The translations under genes and the position numbers were made by a program. Positions 9,529-21,760 of a stretch of 64,000 nt of DNA are shown piece after piece. Below the pieces are notes generated by a model. That model ran no database searches. It saw only the letters and a list, made by a program, of their open reading frames with translations, and had not been told where the DNA came from. The number at the start of each line of letters is the position of its first letter. The stretch's first letter is position 1. The DNA is from Symbiopectobacterium purcellii (lineage in GTDB: Bacteria; Pseudomonadota; Gammaproteobacteria; Enterobacterales; Enterobacteriaceae): assembly GCF_019797845.1 (NCBI RefSeq), contig NZ_CP081864.1, positions 4,092,001 to 4,156,000 of the forward strand. Reading direction: 5' to 3'.

Positions 9529-12500
9529 TTAGTCAAATTCCAGTTCCACCTGGGTGTTCCCCAGCAGTGTGCGCAGGTCATTAAGCAGCACATCGGTTGG
9601 CGTCACACGCCATGCCGCGCCAAAACGTAACCGGGCGCAGGCATCCTCTCGCTGGTAATAAAGGTGTACCGGGATCGTCCCCGATCGGTGAGGTTCCAAC
9701 GATTGGCGGAGACGGTTTAATAGCTGGTCATCAATTTGCCTGTCAGTCAGCGAGATAGCAAGCCCACGCGCATATTTTTCACGCGCTTCACTGATATCCA
9801 TAACCTCACGGGCCATCATTTTAAGGCCCCCGCTAAAGTCATCAAAGCTGACCTGTCCACTGACAATCAGAATTCGGTCTTTTTCAAGCAGATGCTGATA
9901 CTTATCCAACGCTTCAGTAAACAGCATCACTTCCAAACGGCCGGAACGATCGTCCAGTGTACATACGCCAATGCGATTACCTCGCTTGGTGACCATTACG
10001 CGGGCAGCCAGCACCAGGCCGACCGCCGTTGTTACTTTGCCCCGATCCGTCGGGTGCATGTCCTTCAAACGCAAGCCAGCAGCATAGCGTTCTATTTCCT
10101 TGAGATACTGCGTGATTGGGTGACCCGTCAGATAAAGCCCTAACGTTTCCCGTTCACCGTCCAACACCACCTGCTCTGGCCAGGGAGCTACCGTGCTGTA
10201 GGACTGTTCTACCTGCTCCGGCGCTTCCGCCAGAACACCAAACATATCTACCTGGCCGATAGCTTCGGCCTTGGCATGCTGATCGGCAGCCTTCAACGCA
10301 TCGTTGAGTGAATTCATCAACGCCGCGCGATGCGGCCCCAGCCGATCAAACGCACCGGACATGATCAGCTTTTCCAGTACGCGGCGATTCAGTTTCTTGA
10401 TATCAGTACGGGCACAGAGATCGAACAGTTCGCGGAAATAACCACCCTGATTTCGCGCATCGATGATCGCTTCTATCGGTCCTTCACCAACGCCCTTGAT
10501 CGCGCCGATACCATAAACAATTTCCCCGTCATTATTCACGTGAAAATGGTACAGCCCGCTGTTGATATCCGGCGGCAGGATTTTTAACCCCATACGCCAG
10601 CACTCGTCCACCAGTCCCACCACTTTCTCGGTGTTATCCATATCTGCCGTCATCACAGCAGCCATGAATTCAGCAGGATAATGCGCCTTGAGCCATAGCG
10701 TTTGATACGATACCAAGGCGTACGCGGCTGAGTGCGACTTGTTAAACCCATACCCGGCAAATTTTTCCACCAGGTCGAAGATCTTCATCGACAGTTCGCC
10801 GTCGACCCCCATCTTCTTAGCGCCGTCCTCAAACACGGAGCGCTGCTTAGCCATTTCTTCGGGTTTTTTCTTACCCATAGCGCGGCGCAGCATATCCGCG
10901 CCGCCCAGCGTATAGCCGGAAAGCACCTGGGCTATCTGCATCACCTGTTCCTGGTACAGGATGATACCATAGGTCGGCTCCAGCACCGGCTTCAGCGATT
11001 CATGCTGCCACTGTATATCAGGATAGGAGATTTCTTCACGTCCGTGTTTACGGTCGATGAAGTTATCCACCATCCCTGACTGCAAAGGCCCCGGACGGAA
11101 CAGCGCCACCAGAGCGATCATGTCTTCAAAGCAGTCCGGCTTCAAACGTTTGATCAGGTCTTTCATGCCACGCGATTCAAGCTGGAACACCGCCGTGGTT
11201 TCCGAACGTTGCAGCATGTCGAAACTTTTTTTATCGTCGAGCGGGATGGCCGCGATATCAATCGGCTCCTGCTCCTGCCTGGCACGACGGGCGTTGATCA
11301 TCTCCAGCGCCCAGTCGATGATGGTCAGCGTGCGCAGGCCCAGGAAGTCAAATTTCACCAGCCCGGCATATTCCACATCGTTCTTGTCAAACTGGGTAAC
11401 CGGATGATTCCCTTCCGAATCGCAATAGAGCGGTGCGAAATCGGTGATTTTGGTCGGCGATATTACCACCCCACCGGCGTGTTTACCCGCGTTGCGCGTC
11501 ACCCCTTCCAGTTTGCGCGCCATATCGATAAGAGCTTTAACTTCTTCGTCGGCGTCGTAAATTTCCTGTAGCTGCGGTTCGGCAGCAAACGCTTTTTCCA
11601 GCGTCATGCCCGGATCGGGTGGCACCAGTTTAGAAATTCGGTCGACAAAACCGTAAGGGTGTCCGAGCACGCGCCCTACGTCGCGAATAACCGCTTTGGC
11701 CGCCATGGTACCGAAGGTGATGATCTGCGATACCGCATCACGCCCGTACATCTCCGCGACGTGATCGATAACCAGGTCACGCTTCTCCATACAGAAGTCG
11801 ACGTCAAAGTCAGGCATCGATACGCGTTCCGGGTTAAGAAAACGTTCGAACAGCAGGTCAAATTCAAGCGGGTCGAGATCGGTGATTTTCAGTGAGTAGG
11901 CCACCAGCGAGCCGGCACCGGAGCCGCGCCCCGGCCCTACCGGGACGTCATTATCTTTTGACCACTGGATAAACTCCATCACGATCAGGAAGTAGCCAGG
12001 AAATCCCATCTGGTTGATAACATTGAGTTCAATTTCCAGACGTTCGTCGTATTCCGGGCGACGCTGCTTACGCACCTCTTCGTCGGGAAACAAGAAAGCG
12101 AGACGCTCCTCCAGCCCTTCCCTAGCACGTTTAACCAGAAAATCCGCAGTGGACATATCCCCGGTCGGGAATTGGGGTAGAAAATATTCTCCCAGACGGA
12201 TGGTGACATTACAGCGTTTGGCGATCTCAACGCTGTTAACCAGCGACTCTGGAATATCGGCAAACAGCTCACACATCTCGTCTTCACTGCGCATATATTG
12301 CTGCGCGCTGTAATTACGGGGACGTTTTGCATCATCGAGCGTATAGCCATCGTGAATGGCGACGCGAATCTCATGGGCATCAAATTCATCGGCATTGATG
12401 AATCGAACATCGTTGGTCGCCACCACCGGCAAATGGTGTTTCATGGCTAATTCAATCGCCGCATGAAGATAGCTCTCTTCATCCGGGCGACCGGTGCGAA

Positions 12501-13011
12501 TCAGTTCCAGGTAATAGCGGCCCGGAAAGTGCTCTTGATAAAAGGCCAGGCTCTGCTCGACCAACGCCTGGTTACCGCGCAGGATAAATTTGCCCACGTC
12601 GCCGTGCCGGGCCCCCGAAATCAGCAGTAAGCCTTTACCGTATTCGATAAGCCAATCGCGTTCGATGGTGGGGCCTTCAGCACCGTAGCCGCGCTGATAG
12701 GCATGGGAGATCAACAGGGTGAGGTTTTGATAGCCCTCGTTGTCCATGGCGAGCAGGGTGAGTTGCGCCAGTTCATCGCCCAGCGCATCGCTGCTAACCA
12801 GAACATCGGCGCCGATGATAGGTTTAAGGCCCGCACCGTGTGCGCCGCCGTAAAATTTCACCAACCCGCACAGGTTGGTGAAATCCGTGATCGCCAGGGC
12901 TGGCATGCCCAGCGCGGCCGCCTTTTTTACCAGCGGCCCAACTTTTGCCAACCCATCGATCATGGAATAGTCACTGTGCACACGCAGATGGACAAAACGT
13001 GGTTCGGCCAT
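9529..13011 (-). CDS. dnaE: DNA polymerase III subunit alpha
   Basis: DnaE is the replicative polymerase subunit of DNA polymerase III. The 1,160-residue protein is the same length as in E. coli. The N-terminal PHP domain starts [15 protein letters not shown]. The catalytic aspartates of the palm are in PDFDVDF at about residue 400, and a third is expected about 150 residues later. The C-terminal part carries the OB fold and tau-binding regions. It is flanked by rnhB (80 bp upstream) and accA (12 bp downstream), the usual arrangement. Confidence 0.98.
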   Translation of the reverse strand: MAEPRFVHLRVHSDYSMIDGLAKVGPLVKKAAALGMPALAITDFTNLCGLVKFYGGAHGAGLKPIIGADVLVSSDALGDELAQLTLLAMDNEGYQNLTLLISHAYQRGYGAEGPTIERDWLIEYGKGLLLISGARHGDVGKFILRGNQALVEQSLAFYQEHFPGRYYLELIRTGRPDEESYLHAAIELAMKHHLPVVATNDVRFINADEFDAHEIRVAIHDGYTLDDAKRPRNYSAQQYMRSEDEMCELFADIPESLVNSVEIAKRCNVTIRLGEYFLPQFPTGDMSTADFLVKRAREGLEERLAFLFPDEEVRKQRRPEYDERLEIELNVINQMGFPGYFLIVMEFIQWSKDNDVPVGPGRGSGAGSLVAYSLKITDLDPLEFDLLFERFLNPERVSMPDFDVDFCMEKRDLVIDHVAEMYGRDAVSQIITFGTMAAKAVIRDVGRVLGHPYGFVDRISKLVPPDPGMTLEKAFAAEPQLQEIYDADEEVKALIDMARKLEGVTRNAGKHAGGVVISPTKITDFAPLYCDSEGNHPVTQFDKNDVEYAGLVKFDFLGLRTLTIIDWALEMINARRARQEQEPIDIAAIPLDDKKSFDMLQRSETTAVFQLESRGMKDLIKRLKPDCFEDMIALVALFRPGPLQSGMVDNFIDRKHGREEISYPDIQWQHESLKPVLEPTYGIILYQEQVMQIAQVLSGYTLGGADMLRRAMGKKKPEEMAKQRSVFEDGAKKMGVDGELSMKIFDLVEKFAGYGFNKSHSAAYALVSYQTLWLKAHYPAEFMAAVMTADMDNTEKVVGLVDECWRMGLKILPPDINSGLYHFHVNNDGEIVYGIGAIKGVGEGPIEAIIDARNQGGYFRELFDLCARTDIKKLNRRVLEKLIMSGAFDRLGPHRAALMNSLNDALKAADQHAKAEAIGQVDMFGVLAEAPEQVEQSYSTVAPWPEQVVLDGERETLGLYLTGHPITQYLKEIERYAAGLRLKDMHPTDRGKVTTAVGLVLAARVMVTKRGNRIGVCTLDDRSGRLEVMLFTEALDKYQHLLEKDRILIVSGQVSFDDFSGGLKMMAREVMDISEAREKYARGLAISLTDRQIDDQLLNRLRQSLEPHRSGTIPVHLYYQREDACARLRFGAAWRVTPTDVLLNDLRTLLGNTQVELEFD

Positions 13012-13033
13012 ATCCAGATCCTAGACGTTGTCG

Positions 13034-13060
13034 AAAACAGCCCCGCGACACCGGCGGGGC
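13034..13060 (-). terminator. Hairpin between rnhB and dnaE (possible attenuator)
   Basis: On the minus strand GCCCCGC pairs with GCGGGGC (13054-13060 with 13040-13046), followed by TGTTTT. The stem is strong but the T-run is short, so partial termination or mRNA stabilisation inside the operon is as likely as full termination. Confidence 0.45.
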
Positions 13061-13091
13061 ACCGATATTACCTGATGGCGTGATTGACGGG

Positions 13092-13688
13092 CTATGCCAA
13101 CCCCAATACGCGTTTTACGGGGGCGAAACTGCGCCGGTGGTACTCGGTAGCGCCTAACAGAGCGAGTTTCTCAAGGTGATAAGCCGTCGGGTAACCTTTG
13201 TGCTGCGCAAAACCATATTCAGGAAAACGGGCATCCAGTTCGACCATTTCCCGGTCTCGCGTCACTTTGGCGAGAATCGACGCGGCACTGATCTCGGCAA
13301 CTCGGCTATCGCCCTTTACCACCGCCAACGCGGGTACGGGCAACAGCGGGCAGCGGTTGCCGTCTATCAGTACGTAATCGGGCGTCAAGTGCAACCCCGC
13401 CACGGCACGCTGCATCGCCAGCATCGTCGCGTGCAGGATATTCAGTTGGTCAATCTCTTCGGGCTCGGCGCGTCCTAAACTCCATGACAACGCTTTATCC
13501 TTGATCTCATCATAAAGCGCCAAACGCCGTTTTTCACTAAGCTGCTTTGAGTCGGCCAATCCAACGATCGGACGCTGCGGATCGAGAATCACTGCGGCGG
13601 TGACAACCGCTCCCACCAACGGACCGCGCCCGACTTCATCTACACCGGCGATGCGCGTCGCCTCCGGATAGACAAAAACATCATACAT
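13092..13688 (-). CDS. rnhB: Ribonuclease HII
   Basis: RNase HII cuts the RNA strand of RNA/DNA hybrids, including single ribonucleotides in DNA. The 198-residue protein has the N-terminal signature [18 protein letters not shown] with catalytic Asp17 and Glu18, and further Asp residues in the LIDG region and the KVTRD motif. Its start overlaps the lpxB stop by 8 bp, showing translational coupling in the lpxA-lpxB-rnhB-dnaE operon. Confidence 0.97.
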   Translation of the reverse strand: MYDVFVYPEATRIAGVDEVGRGPLVGAVVTAAVILDPQRPIVGLADSKQLSEKRRLALYDEIKDKALSWSLGRAEPEEIDQLNILHATMLAMQRAVAGLHLTPDYVLIDGNRCPLLPVPALAVVKGDSRVAEISAASILAKVTRDREMVELDARFPEYGFAQHKGYPTAYHLEKLALLGATEYHRRSFAPVKRVLGLA

Positions 13689-14844
13689 GGTTCACTTCAC
13701 CTCGGGCCAATTCCAGCACAGCCTGTGCTGCCTGCGCATCCGCATCACAACGAATCTGTTGGTGCAGCGCCAAAAAGGTCTCGTGCAGTTGCTTCACGTC
13801 TTCCCCACCTTCCAGCCAGGGAAGCAGGGCCGCCGCCAGTTGGTCTGGCGTACACTCATCTTGCAGCAACTCTTTTACCAACTCGCGCCCTGCCAACAAA
13901 TTGGGCAACGATACCCAGGGGGTTTTTACCAGTCGCTTTGCCAACCAGAACGTAAAGGGCTTCATGCGATAACCCACGACCATCGGGCATTTCGCCAGCA
14001 TGCACTCCAACGCCGCTGTGCCAGACGCCAACAGCGCCGCATCACTGGCAATCATCGCTTCACGCGCTTGACCATCCAACAAATGCACGTCCAGCTCGGG
14101 AGCGGTTTCTTGCTTGATGCGTTCAAACTGTTCGCGCCGTTTGGCGTTCACCAACGGCACCAACACGGCTAAATCAGGATAGCGTTGGCGTAATAGCTGT
14201 GCGCTGCGTAAAAAATCGGCGCTCAGCATCTCTACTTCAGCCCCGCGGCTGCCCGGCAGCAGCGCTAGACAATGGCGCTCTGGCGCGATACCTAACTGCG
14301 CGCGCGCCGCCAGTTTGTCCGGCTGTAGTGGCATGGCATCGGCCATGGTGTGACCAATAAAGCGACAAGGCACATTGAATTTGTCATAAAACGCTTTTTC
14401 AAAGGGAAGAAACGCCAACACCAGGTCGGTGGCTCGCCCAATTTTGAAAACACGTTTCTGGCGCCAGGCCCATACAGAAGGGCTGACGTAATGAATGGTG
14501 CGGATACCGCGCGCTTTGAGGCGGCCTTCGAGCGTAATATTAAAATCAGGCGCATCAATGCCAACAAAAACGTCGGGCGCAAGTTCGGTAAAACGTTGCG
14601 TAAGGTCACGGCGGATCGACAGCAGGCGCGGCAAACGCCCGAGCACCTCGACAATCCCCATCACCGCAAGTTCTTCCATCTCATACCAGGTTTCACACCC
14701 GGCTTCCTGCATGCGTGGCCCGGCAACGCCGACAAAGCGAGCGTCAGGCATTTGGCTTTTCAGCGCTCGGATCAGGCCCGCACCAAGAATGTCGCCGGAG
14801 GTTTCTCCGGCGACGATACCAATCACAAGGGGACGCGTTGACAT
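13681..14844 (-). CDS. lpxB: Lipid-A-disaccharide synthase
   Basis: LpxB joins UDP-2,3-diacylglucosamine and lipid X to form the beta-1,6 disaccharide backbone of lipid A at the inner membrane. The 387-residue product has the GT-B family motifs: [13 protein letters not shown] at the N-terminus, the [12 protein letters not shown] segment in the middle, and [11 protein letters not shown] plus SGTAALE in the nucleotide-binding half. It begins 3 bp after lpxA stops and overlaps rnhB. Confidence 0.97.
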   Translation of the reverse strand: MSTRPLVIGIVAGETSGDILGAGLIRALKSQMPDARFVGVAGPRMQEAGCETWYEMEELAVMGIVEVLGRLPRLLSIRRDLTQRFTELAPDVFVGIDAPDFNITLEGRLKARGIRTIHYVSPSVWAWRQKRVFKIGRATDLVLAFLPFEKAFYDKFNVPCRFIGHTMADAMPLQPDKLAARAQLGIAPERHCLALLPGSRGAEVEMLSADFLRSAQLLRQRYPDLAVLVPLVNAKRREQFERIKQETAPELDVHLLDGQAREAMIASDAALLASGTAALECMLAKCPMVVGYRMKPFTFWLAKRLVKTPWVSLPNLLAGRELVKELLQDECTPDQLAAALLPWLEGGEDVKQLHETFLALHQQIRCDADAQAAQAVLELARGEVNHV

Positions 14845-14847
14845 GAA

Positions 14848-15636
14848 TTACCGGATAATGCCGCGGGTAGAACGGGCAAAGAAATCGATAAATGCTTGAA
14901 CCGCAGGATTACCTTTCGCCAGCGTTTCGATTTCCGGTTTCACCTCTTCCAGCGTTTTCCCACTGCGATACAACAGCTTGTAGGCGTTACGAATCGCCTG
15001 CTGGGTCTCTTTTTCGAACCCGCGGCGTTTCAGCCCTTCAATATTCAGACCGAACGGCGTCGCATGGTTACCTTGTGCAATGACGTATGGTGGCACATCT
15101 TGTGCCACGCCGGAACAGCCGCCGACCATAACATGTGCACCGATGACACAGAACTGGTGCACGGCAGTCATGCCGCCGATGATTGCAAAATCATCAACTT
15201 CGACGTGTCCACCCAGCGTGGCATTGTTCGCCAGAATGCAGCGGTTACCAATAACGCAGTCATGGGCGATATGCGTGTTGATCATCAGCAGATTGTCGCT
15301 GCCGACTTTAGTCAATCCACCACCTTGTTCTGTACCACGATGAATCGTGACACTTTCACGAATACGGTTACGATCGCCGATCTCTACGCGAGTCGGTTCA
15401 CCCGCATATTTGAGATCCTGATTTACCTCACCAATGGAGGAAAATTGGTAGATCTCATTATCACGGCCGATTTTAGTGATCCCATTTACCACAACATGGG
15501 ATTTTAATACCGTGCCTTCGCCGATCTCAACGTGAGAACCGACGTAGCAGAACGGGCCAATGTGTACACGCGCACCAATAATGGCACCGTCTTCAACAAT
15601 GGCGCTGGGATGAATAAAGGCGGATTGATCAATCAC
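14848..15636 (-). CDS. lpxA: UDP-N-acetylglucosamine acyltransferase
   Basis: LpxA transfers R-3-hydroxymyristate from acyl carrier protein to UDP-GlcNAc, the first step of lipid A synthesis. I choose the GTG at 15636 (reading [14 protein letters not shown]), which gives 262 residues as in E. coli and has a GGAGG Shine-Dalgarno inside the fabZ 3' end; an upstream ATG at 15663 would add nine residues. Left-handed beta-helix hexapeptide repeats are obvious throughout, and the catalytic His is in the [10 protein letters not shown] segment. It starts 4 bp after fabZ. Confidence 0.96.
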   Translation of the reverse strand: MIDQSAFIHPSAIVEDGAIIGARVHIGPFCYVGSHVEIGEGTVLKSHVVVNGITKIGRDNEIYQFSSIGEVNQDLKYAGEPTRVEIGDRNRIRESVTIHRGTEQGGGLTKVGSDNLLMINTHIAHDCVIGNRCILANNATLGGHVEVDDFAIIGGMTAVHQFCVIGAHVMVGGCSGVAQDVPPYVIAQGNHATPFGLNIEGLKRRGFEKETQQAIRNAYKLLYRSGKTLEEVKPEIETLAKGNPAVQAFIDFFARSTRGIIR

Positions 15637-15640
15637 GTTA

Positions 15641-16096
15641 TCAGGCCTCCCGACGACGAGCACACATCATTGACGCTTCACAAGCCACTTCGCCATCCAC
15701 TTTGGCGACGCCTTTGAAACGTGCAACACCACGGCGCTCTTTAATGAATTCAACCTCAAGAATCATCTGATCCCCTGGCTGCACTGGACGTTTGAAACGC
15801 GCTTCGTCCACAGCCGCGAAGTAGTAAAGTTCGCCCGGTTCCAGTTTACCCACGCTTTTAAATGCCAGAATGCCCGTGGCCTGGGCCATGGCTTCCAGAA
15901 TCAGCACGCCGGGGAAAATGGGCTTCCCGGGGAAGTGTCCCTGAAAGAAGGGTTCGTTGAAAGAGACATTTTTCACCGCACGCAGGAATTTCCCTTCTTC
16001 GAAATCCAGTACGCGATCCACCAGCAAAAAGGGGAAGCGGTGCGGTAATAGTTCTAAAATCTCTTCAATATGCAGAGTATGAGTGTTAGTAGTCAA
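15641..16096 (-). CDS. fabZ: 3-hydroxyacyl-ACP dehydratase FabZ
   Basis: FabZ dehydrates 3-hydroxyacyl-ACP in fatty acid elongation and competes with LpxA/LpxD for hydroxymyristoyl-ACP, balancing phospholipid against lipid A. The 151-residue hot-dog-fold protein carries the catalytic His in [11 protein letters not shown] and the catalytic Glu in the following helix ([11 protein letters not shown]). It is identical in length to E. coli FabZ and lies between lpxD and lpxA. The 190-bp gap from lpxD contains no gene. Confidence 0.98.
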   Translation of the reverse strand: MTTNTHTLHIEEILELLPHRFPFLLVDRVLDFEEGKFLRAVKNVSFNEPFFQGHFPGKPIFPGVLILEAMAQATGILAFKSVGKLEPGELYYFAAVDEARFKRPVQPGDQMILEVEFIKERRGVARFKGVAKVDGEVACEASMMCARRREA

Positions 16097-16286
16097 AATA
16101 CTCTTCCTGTCCGTAAAACTGATGCCATCAACAACACGTCCTGCGAGATCCCAAAAGGAGGATCATCTGGCAGGCCGCAAATAAGGATTTCTACGCCAGC
16201 CTAAGCAGGCAATCCACAACAACCAACGCGTATAAACCAGTATCCATTAAACCGCCTGCCACTGCCTGACTAGGCCGGCGCGGGAA

Positions 16287-17309
16287 TCAATCCTGGTTGA
16301 CTTTGCGCTCAACGGCTTTTAGCCGTTTGCTCATATCATCAATACTCATCACCAGCGCTGCGGTTTTACGCCACGTTTTGTTTGGCTGTAACGGAATTCC
16401 CGATGAGTATACGCCGGGTTCGGTGATAGGTCTCATGACCATCCCCATGCCGGTAACCGTGACCTTATCGCAAATTTCCATATGGCCATTAATCACACTG
16501 GCTCCGCCTATCATGCAGTAACGGCCAATTTTCAGGCTGCCAGCCATGATAACGCCACCTGCGACTGCTGTATTGTCGCCAATCACGACGTTGTGTGCAA
16601 TCTGACATTGGTTATCAATGATAACGCCGTCACCAATAAGGGTGTCGTCCAGTGCACCACGGTCAATGGTGGTGTTAGCACCAATCTCAACGCGATCGCC
16701 GATGCGTACCGTTCCTAACTGCGGGATCTTGACCCAATTGCCACGATCGTTGGCATAGCCAAAACCATCGGAACCAATCACTGCACCAGATTGAATCAGG
16801 CACTGCGCCCCTAACTCAACCCGATGATAGATCGTCACATTGGCCCACAGACGAGAACCCGCACCAATCTTGGTATGTTTCCCGACAAAACAACCGGCAC
16901 CAATCACCACACCATCGCCTAACGTTACGCCTGACTCGATAACCGCATTTGCGCCAATGGCGACATTGCGCCCCAGCACGACATCATCGGCAATCACCGC
17001 ACTGGGTGCGATATCCTGCGCAGGTTGCGGCGTGGTATCCATCAATTGCGCCATGCGCGCATACGTCAGATACGGGTTTTTCACCACCAACGCGGCTGCC
17101 TTGCAGTAAGGCAAGTCAGCTTCTGTCACCACCACGGCGGATGCCTGTGTTGCAGTCAGTTGCTCACGATAGCGGCTGTCTGAAAGAAAGGTGATTTGTC
17201 CAGAGCGTGCCGAATGCATAGAAGCAACACCGGTGATGACGATATCGCCATCACCGTGTAATTGCGCATCCAACTGTGCTGCCAAGGCGTCCAGTCGAAT
17301 TGAAACCAT
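16287..17309 (-). CDS. lpxD: UDP-3-O-(3-hydroxymyristoyl)glucosamine N-acyltransferase
   Basis: LpxD adds the second 3-hydroxymyristoyl chain (N-linked) in lipid A synthesis. The 340-residue product has the N-terminal uridine-binding domain (about 1-100), a long left-handed beta-helix of hexapeptide repeats, and a C-terminal helix that ends [13 protein letters not shown]. The catalytic His is expected in the [12 protein letters not shown] segment. It follows skp by 3 bp. Confidence 0.97.
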   Translation of the reverse strand: MVSIRLDALAAQLDAQLHGDGDIVITGVASMHSARSGQITFLSDSRYREQLTATQASAVVVTEADLPYCKAAALVVKNPYLTYARMAQLMDTTPQPAQDIAPSAVIADDVVLGRNVAIGANAVIESGVTLGDGVVIGAGCFVGKHTKIGAGSRLWANVTIYHRVELGAQCLIQSGAVIGSDGFGYANDRGNWVKIPQLGTVRIGDRVEIGANTTIDRGALDDTLIGDGVIIDNQCQIAHNVVIGDNTAVAGGVIMAGSLKIGRYCMIGGASVINGHMEICDKVTVTGMGMVMRPITEPGVYSSGIPLQPNKTWRKTAALVMSIDDMSKRLKAVERKVNQD

Positions 17310-17312
17310 GAG

Positions 17313-17810
17313 TTATTTAACCTGTTTCAGCACATCAGCCGTGATGTCTTTCGCATTACCAACATAGGCAACGGCATTGGCATCAATCACGATATCGTAG
17401 CCATCTTTGCTGGCAACGCTTTTGATGGCATCCTGAATACGGCTCAGGATCTTGTTACGTTCTTCCATCTGACGACGGCGATTGTCTTGTTCAAACGCCT
17501 GTGCCTTGTTGGAGAACTGCTCACGCTGCGCCATCAGATCGTTTTCAGATTTGCTGCGATCGCTGGCTTTCATGGTAGAACCATCACGCTGCAATTTTTG
17601 CATTTTGGTTTGCAGGTCGCCTTCCATTTTCTGCAACTCAGAAGCACGGCCTTTAAACTCGTTTTCCAACTGCTTGGCAACGGCTTCACGCTGTGGCAAC
17701 TGCTGGAAAATGCTGGCAACGTTGACAACGGCAATTTTGTCGGCCGCTTGAACGCTGGCAGACGCTGCCAGAGCTAAACCGAGACCTGCGGCACACAACC
17801 ACTTTTTCAC
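17313..17810 (-). CDS. skp: Periplasmic chaperone Skp
   Basis: Skp is a trimeric periplasmic chaperone that holds unfolded outer-membrane proteins on the way to the BAM complex. The GTG start at 17810 is chosen because GAGGAG lies seven bases upstream and the product then begins with a normal signal peptide cleaved after residue 22 (VQA|ADK). The open frame extends to 17906, but the extra residues are not family-like. The mature protein is mostly long alpha-helix rich in Lys, Glu and Gln. It sits between bamA and lpxD, the conserved outer-membrane biogenesis order. Confidence 0.96.
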   Translation of the reverse strand: MKKWLCAAGLGLALAASASVQAADKIAVVNVASIFQQLPQREAVAKQLENEFKGRASELQKMEGDLQTKMQKLQRDGSTMKASDRSKSENDLMAQREQFSNKAQAFEQDNRRRQMEERNKILSRIQDAIKSVASKDGYDIVIDANAVAYVGNAKDITADVLKQVK

Positions 17811-17932
17811 GTTATTACTCCTCAACCTGATCTTTTTATCACACATTAACGTGCACAAAGCTCTGGGTCGGCGCACACGGCGCGTTACCAGAGCCCTATA
17901 CTTCACTTAGAGACGACGTGTTTGTCGTTACA

Positions 17933-20359
17933 CTACCACGTTTTACCAATGTTAAACTGGAACTGTTCCGACTTGTCTCCGTCAATTTTCTTGACCGGCT
18001 GGGCATAGGAGAACACCAATGGCCCAAGCGGTGACATCCACTGCACGGCAAGGCCGGTGGACACACGAATATTGCCCGGTTCGCTGTAGTCTGGCACACC
18101 CGCATCCACGGTGTTCTTCGTGTTTTTCCAGTTGGTATCCCAAACCGTACCGGCATCCACAAACAGCGAGGTGCGCAGCGAGCTGGCATACTTATCGCTG
18201 GCAAACGGCGTCGGCAGAATCAGTTCCGCACTGGCGACTGCCATGGCATTACCGCCCACCGCATCGTCAGAGTTTATAATGGCACACTGGGAATAAGGCT
18301 TAGTTTTATCAGCACAATTATAATATGCCGCTTTAGGACCAATGGTATTCGACTGGAAGCCACGTACCGTACTGGACCCACCGGCATAGAAGTTGTCATA
18401 AAACGGCACATCTTTGCTGCCAATACCGTCCGCATAACCAGCACGCGCACGGCCCATCAACACCCAGTGGTGGTTTTCACTCAACGGCAAGTAGGTCGCT
18501 GAATCAAAGGTCAGCTTGTAGTATTCGTTGTCGGAACCCGGCACCGTCACCTTGGCGTTGAAGCTGGCACGGCTCCCTTCCGTCGGGAAGAAGCCACGGT
18601 CCAGACTATTGTAGACCCAGCCTGCGTTCAGGAAGAAATCATTCGCGCTAAAATTGGCGCTGGAGTGATTGTTTGACCCCACCACCACTTCAGGATTGAT
18701 ACCCACCGAATTAAGATAGCGCCACATCGCCACCTGCGGTGACATATCCGACACATCGTTGTGTACGTAGTCCAGACCCAGACGCAATGAGTTGTTCTCG
18801 TTGATCGGGAAACCTAACGTCGTACCTACACCATAACTACGGTTAGTATAGTCAGAAAGCTCAGCATCGTAGGCTTTGAAGTCGTTATAGAAAATACGAC
18901 CGCCAAGGCTGACGCCGTCTACCGTAAAGTAGGGGTTGGTCATCGACAGCTCGACATAGGTCTGGTAGCTGTTTTTGGTCCCGCTGATGCCCACTGAGTT
19001 ACCGGTACCCAGCCAGTTGTCTTGCTGCACCCCTGCCTGGAAGCTGACGCCACTTTCCGTACCGAAGCCGACGCCGAAGTTCAACGTACCGGTATTACGC
19101 TCTTTCACCTTGTAGGTGACGTCTACCTGATCGGGAGTGCCCGGCACGCGCTGGGTTTTGACATCAACGCTTTCAAAGTAGCCGAGACGGTTAAGACGCT
19201 CTTTGCCCTGCTCAACCAGATCATTGCCCAACCACGCCCCTTCCATCTGGCGCATTTCGCGGCGCAGCACAGAATCTTTGGAGGTATCGTTACCCTCGAA
19301 GCGCACACGGCGCACCGAGAAGCGGTTGCCAGCATCGACGTTAAGATTGAGCTTGACGGTTTTATCCCCGTCACTGATTTCAGGCTGTGTCACCACGCGC
19401 GGATAAGCATATCCATAACGGCCCAGCAGCTTTTTGATATCCTCTTCCATGCGTGTCACCTTGGCGCCGTTATACAGCTCGCCAGGGTTCACTTTCGTCA
19501 GCCCTTCAATCTCGGCAGAGTGGCCCGCCAGATTACCGCGCACCGTTACCCCGGACAGCTTGTACTGATCGCCTTCCGTGATATTGATGGTGATATAGAT
19601 ACCCTTTTTGTCGGGCGTCAGGCTCACCTGCGTGGAGTCAATCGTGAAACGAGCGTAGCCGCGATCGAGATAAAAGCTGCGCAACGTTTCCAGGTCACCG
19701 GAGAGTTTCTGTTTCTGATATTTACGATCGCCCATGACGTTCCACCACGGCACGTCATCGCGCAGTTGGAATTGGGCAATCAATTCATCAGAGGTAAAAG
19801 CTTTGTTGCCAACGATATTGATCTGCTGGATTTGCGCGGAAACCCCTTCGGTAAATACCAGCTTGAGGTCAACGCGGTTACGCGGCAACGGCGTCACCAC
19901 CGCTTTTACGGAGGCGCTGTATTTACCGACGCTGTAGTAGAAATCCTCCAGCCCCTTCTCAATAGAAGAGAGGGTGGTGCGGTCTAACGCTTCGCCGACG
20001 CGCACATTGGATGCTTCCATGTTTTCTTTCAGCATCTCATCCTTCACCGCTTTATTGCCGGAGAAGGTGATGCTGGCGATGGTGGGCCGTTCTTTGACCT
20101 GCACAATCAAGGTTTCACCGTCGCGCAGTACCCGGACATCCTCGAAGTTTCCGGTCGCGAACAGAGCACGGATGGTATTCCCGATATCGTCATCACTGAC
20201 GGTATCACCCACACGGACAGGCATGCTGAGCAGTGCCGCACCGACAGCAACACGCTGCAAGCCCTCGAAATGAATATCCTTCACTACGAATCCGTCTGCA
20301 CCGTATACGGTGGCGCTGCTGAACAGCAGCGACGCTATGAGCAACTTTTTCATCGCCAT
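17933..20359 (-). CDS. bamA: Outer membrane protein assembly factor BamA
   Basis: BamA is the essential beta-barrel core of the BAM complex that inserts outer-membrane proteins. The 808-residue protein has a signal peptide (cleavage near residue 20, VYG|AD), five POTRA domains to about residue 420, and a C-terminal Omp85 barrel with the VRGF loop-6 motif (STVRGFQSN) and a terminal aromatic (FNIGKTW). It is very close to E. coli BamA; the main differences are in extracellular loops of the barrel (around residues 550 and 670). It is followed 122 bp later by skp. Confidence 0.98.
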   Translation of the reverse strand: MAMKKLLIASLLFSSATVYGADGFVVKDIHFEGLQRVAVGAALLSMPVRVGDTVSDDDIGNTIRALFATGNFEDVRVLRDGETLIVQVKERPTIASITFSGNKAVKDEMLKENMEASNVRVGEALDRTTLSSIEKGLEDFYYSVGKYSASVKAVVTPLPRNRVDLKLVFTEGVSAQIQQINIVGNKAFTSDELIAQFQLRDDVPWWNVMGDRKYQKQKLSGDLETLRSFYLDRGYARFTIDSTQVSLTPDKKGIYITINITEGDQYKLSGVTVRGNLAGHSAEIEGLTKVNPGELYNGAKVTRMEEDIKKLLGRYGYAYPRVVTQPEISDGDKTVKLNLNVDAGNRFSVRRVRFEGNDTSKDSVLRREMRQMEGAWLGNDLVEQGKERLNRLGYFESVDVKTQRVPGTPDQVDVTYKVKERNTGTLNFGVGFGTESGVSFQAGVQQDNWLGTGNSVGISGTKNSYQTYVELSMTNPYFTVDGVSLGGRIFYNDFKAYDAELSDYTNRSYGVGTTLGFPINENNSLRLGLDYVHNDVSDMSPQVAMWRYLNSVGINPEVVVGSNNHSSANFSANDFFLNAGWVYNSLDRGFFPTEGSRASFNAKVTVPGSDNEYYKLTFDSATYLPLSENHHWVLMGRARAGYADGIGSKDVPFYDNFYAGGSSTVRGFQSNTIGPKAAYYNCADKTKPYSQCAIINSDDAVGGNAMAVASAELILPTPFASDKYASSLRTSLFVDAGTVWDTNWKNTKNTVDAGVPDYSEPGNIRVSTGLAVQWMSPLGPLVFSYAQPVKKIDGDKSEQFQFNIGKTW

Positions 20360-20394
20360 CGTTGTTATGCGTTTTTCCTAACCTACTCCCCCGC

Positions 20395-21747
20395 CTAAAG
20401 GCGAGAGAAATCATTAAAAAGTGCGAGCCCCATTAACAGCATCAACACCACCGTGCCGATGCGATAACAAAAGTCCTGCACACGCTCAGAAACCGGCCTG
20501 CCTTTCAGTTTTTCAACCAGCAGAAAGAGCAGGTGTCCACCATCCAAAACCGGTAGCGGGAACAAATTGATAATGCCCAGATTTACACTGATCAATGCCA
20601 AAAACATCAGGTAGTAAATCAGCCCATAGTCGGCCGACATCCCGGCCCCCTGAGCAATCGAGATTGGCCCACTCAGGTTGTTGAGCTTAACATCGCCAGT
20701 TATCAGTTTTCCCAGCATACTGACGGTTAACCGCATCAGTTGCCAGGTTTTATCCGCAGCTTGATAAATCGCACTGAACGGCCCGTATTGCCGCACCGTC
20801 CGGTACTCTTCGGGCAGCGGGATGACTTTTGGCACCACCCCAGCAAACCCTTCTACCCTGCCACCGGTCGTTTTGCTGTCCGGCGTCAAGATTAGAGAGC
20901 GAGTCTCACCGTTTCGTTCAATGTCCAGCGCAATATCTGCATCCGGCTTGTCACGCACCGTACTGGCAAACAGCGACCAGCGCGTCAGCGGTTGACCATC
21001 GACTTTAACGATCCTATCCCCGACTTGCAAACCGGCTTTTTGCGCTGCCGATCCATCCTGTACCTGCGTCAGCACCGCATCGATTTGTGGCATGCGGGGC
21101 ACCATGCCCAATGAGGACGCGGGATCCTGCCTTTCAGGATTGAACTGCCAGTCACGCAAATCCAGCGTTTTACGCACCACAGACGAAGAACCGAGCGGAG
21201 CGACATCAAGCGTTACCTCGTTATCGCCAATCTTGCCGATCAGCGTTAAACGCGCCGTGTCCCAGTCAGGCGTTTCGATACCATCTACCGCTTTAAGTTC
21301 CATCCCCGGCGACATTTGCGCCATAGCAGCAATCGAGTTGGGCACTATTTCGCCAACCACGGGCCGTACACCCGGCACGCCAATAATAAACACCAGCCAG
21401 TAGGCGGCAATCGCAAACAAGAAATTGGCAATCGGACCCGCACTCACGATGGCAGCACGTTGCCACACGGTCTTACGGTTGAAAGAGAGATGATGGTGTT
21501 CCGGCGAGACGGTATCCACACGCTCATCGAGCATTTTGACATAGCCACCCAATGGGATTAAGGCAATGACAAACTCAGTCCCCCGCCGATCGCGCCAACG
21601 CCATAACGCCTTGCCAAATCCGACAGAAAAACGCTCAACCTTAACCCCACAGCGACGAGCAACCCAGAAGTGGCCAAATTCATGCACCGTAATCAATACG
21701 CCCAGTGCAACAACAAATGCAGCCAAACTCCAAAGGACATTCATCAT
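20395..21747 (-). CDS. rseP: Site-2 protease RseP
   Basis: RseP is the inner-membrane zinc protease that cuts RseA after DegS to release sigma-E, and also clears signal peptides. The 450-residue product has the HEFGH zinc motif in the first membrane segment (residues 22-26), two PDZ domains in the periplasmic middle, and the conserved LDGGHLLF metal-ligand motif in a C-terminal membrane segment. It lies directly after cdsA and before bamA. Confidence 0.97.
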   Translation of the reverse strand: MMNVLWSLAAFVVALGVLITVHEFGHFWVARRCGVKVERFSVGFGKALWRWRDRRGTEFVIALIPLGGYVKMLDERVDTVSPEHHHLSFNRKTVWQRAAIVSAGPIANFLFAIAAYWLVFIIGVPGVRPVVGEIVPNSIAAMAQMSPGMELKAVDGIETPDWDTARLTLIGKIGDNEVTLDVAPLGSSSVVRKTLDLRDWQFNPERQDPASSLGMVPRMPQIDAVLTQVQDGSAAQKAGLQVGDRIVKVDGQPLTRWSLFASTVRDKPDADIALDIERNGETRSLILTPDSKTTGGRVEGFAGVVPKVIPLPEEYRTVRQYGPFSAIYQAADKTWQLMRLTVSMLGKLITGDVKLNNLSGPISIAQGAGMSADYGLIYYLMFLALISVNLGIINLFPLPVLDGGHLLFLLVEKLKGRPVSERVQDFCYRIGTVVLMLLMGLALFNDFSRL

Positions 21748-21760
21748 CAGTCAGGTCATC

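Noticed and set aside
19022..19987. 321-codon open frame antisense to bamA
   Set aside because: It lies wholly within bamA on the other strand, has no ribosome binding site and no recognisable product; long antisense frames are expected in GC-biased codon usage.
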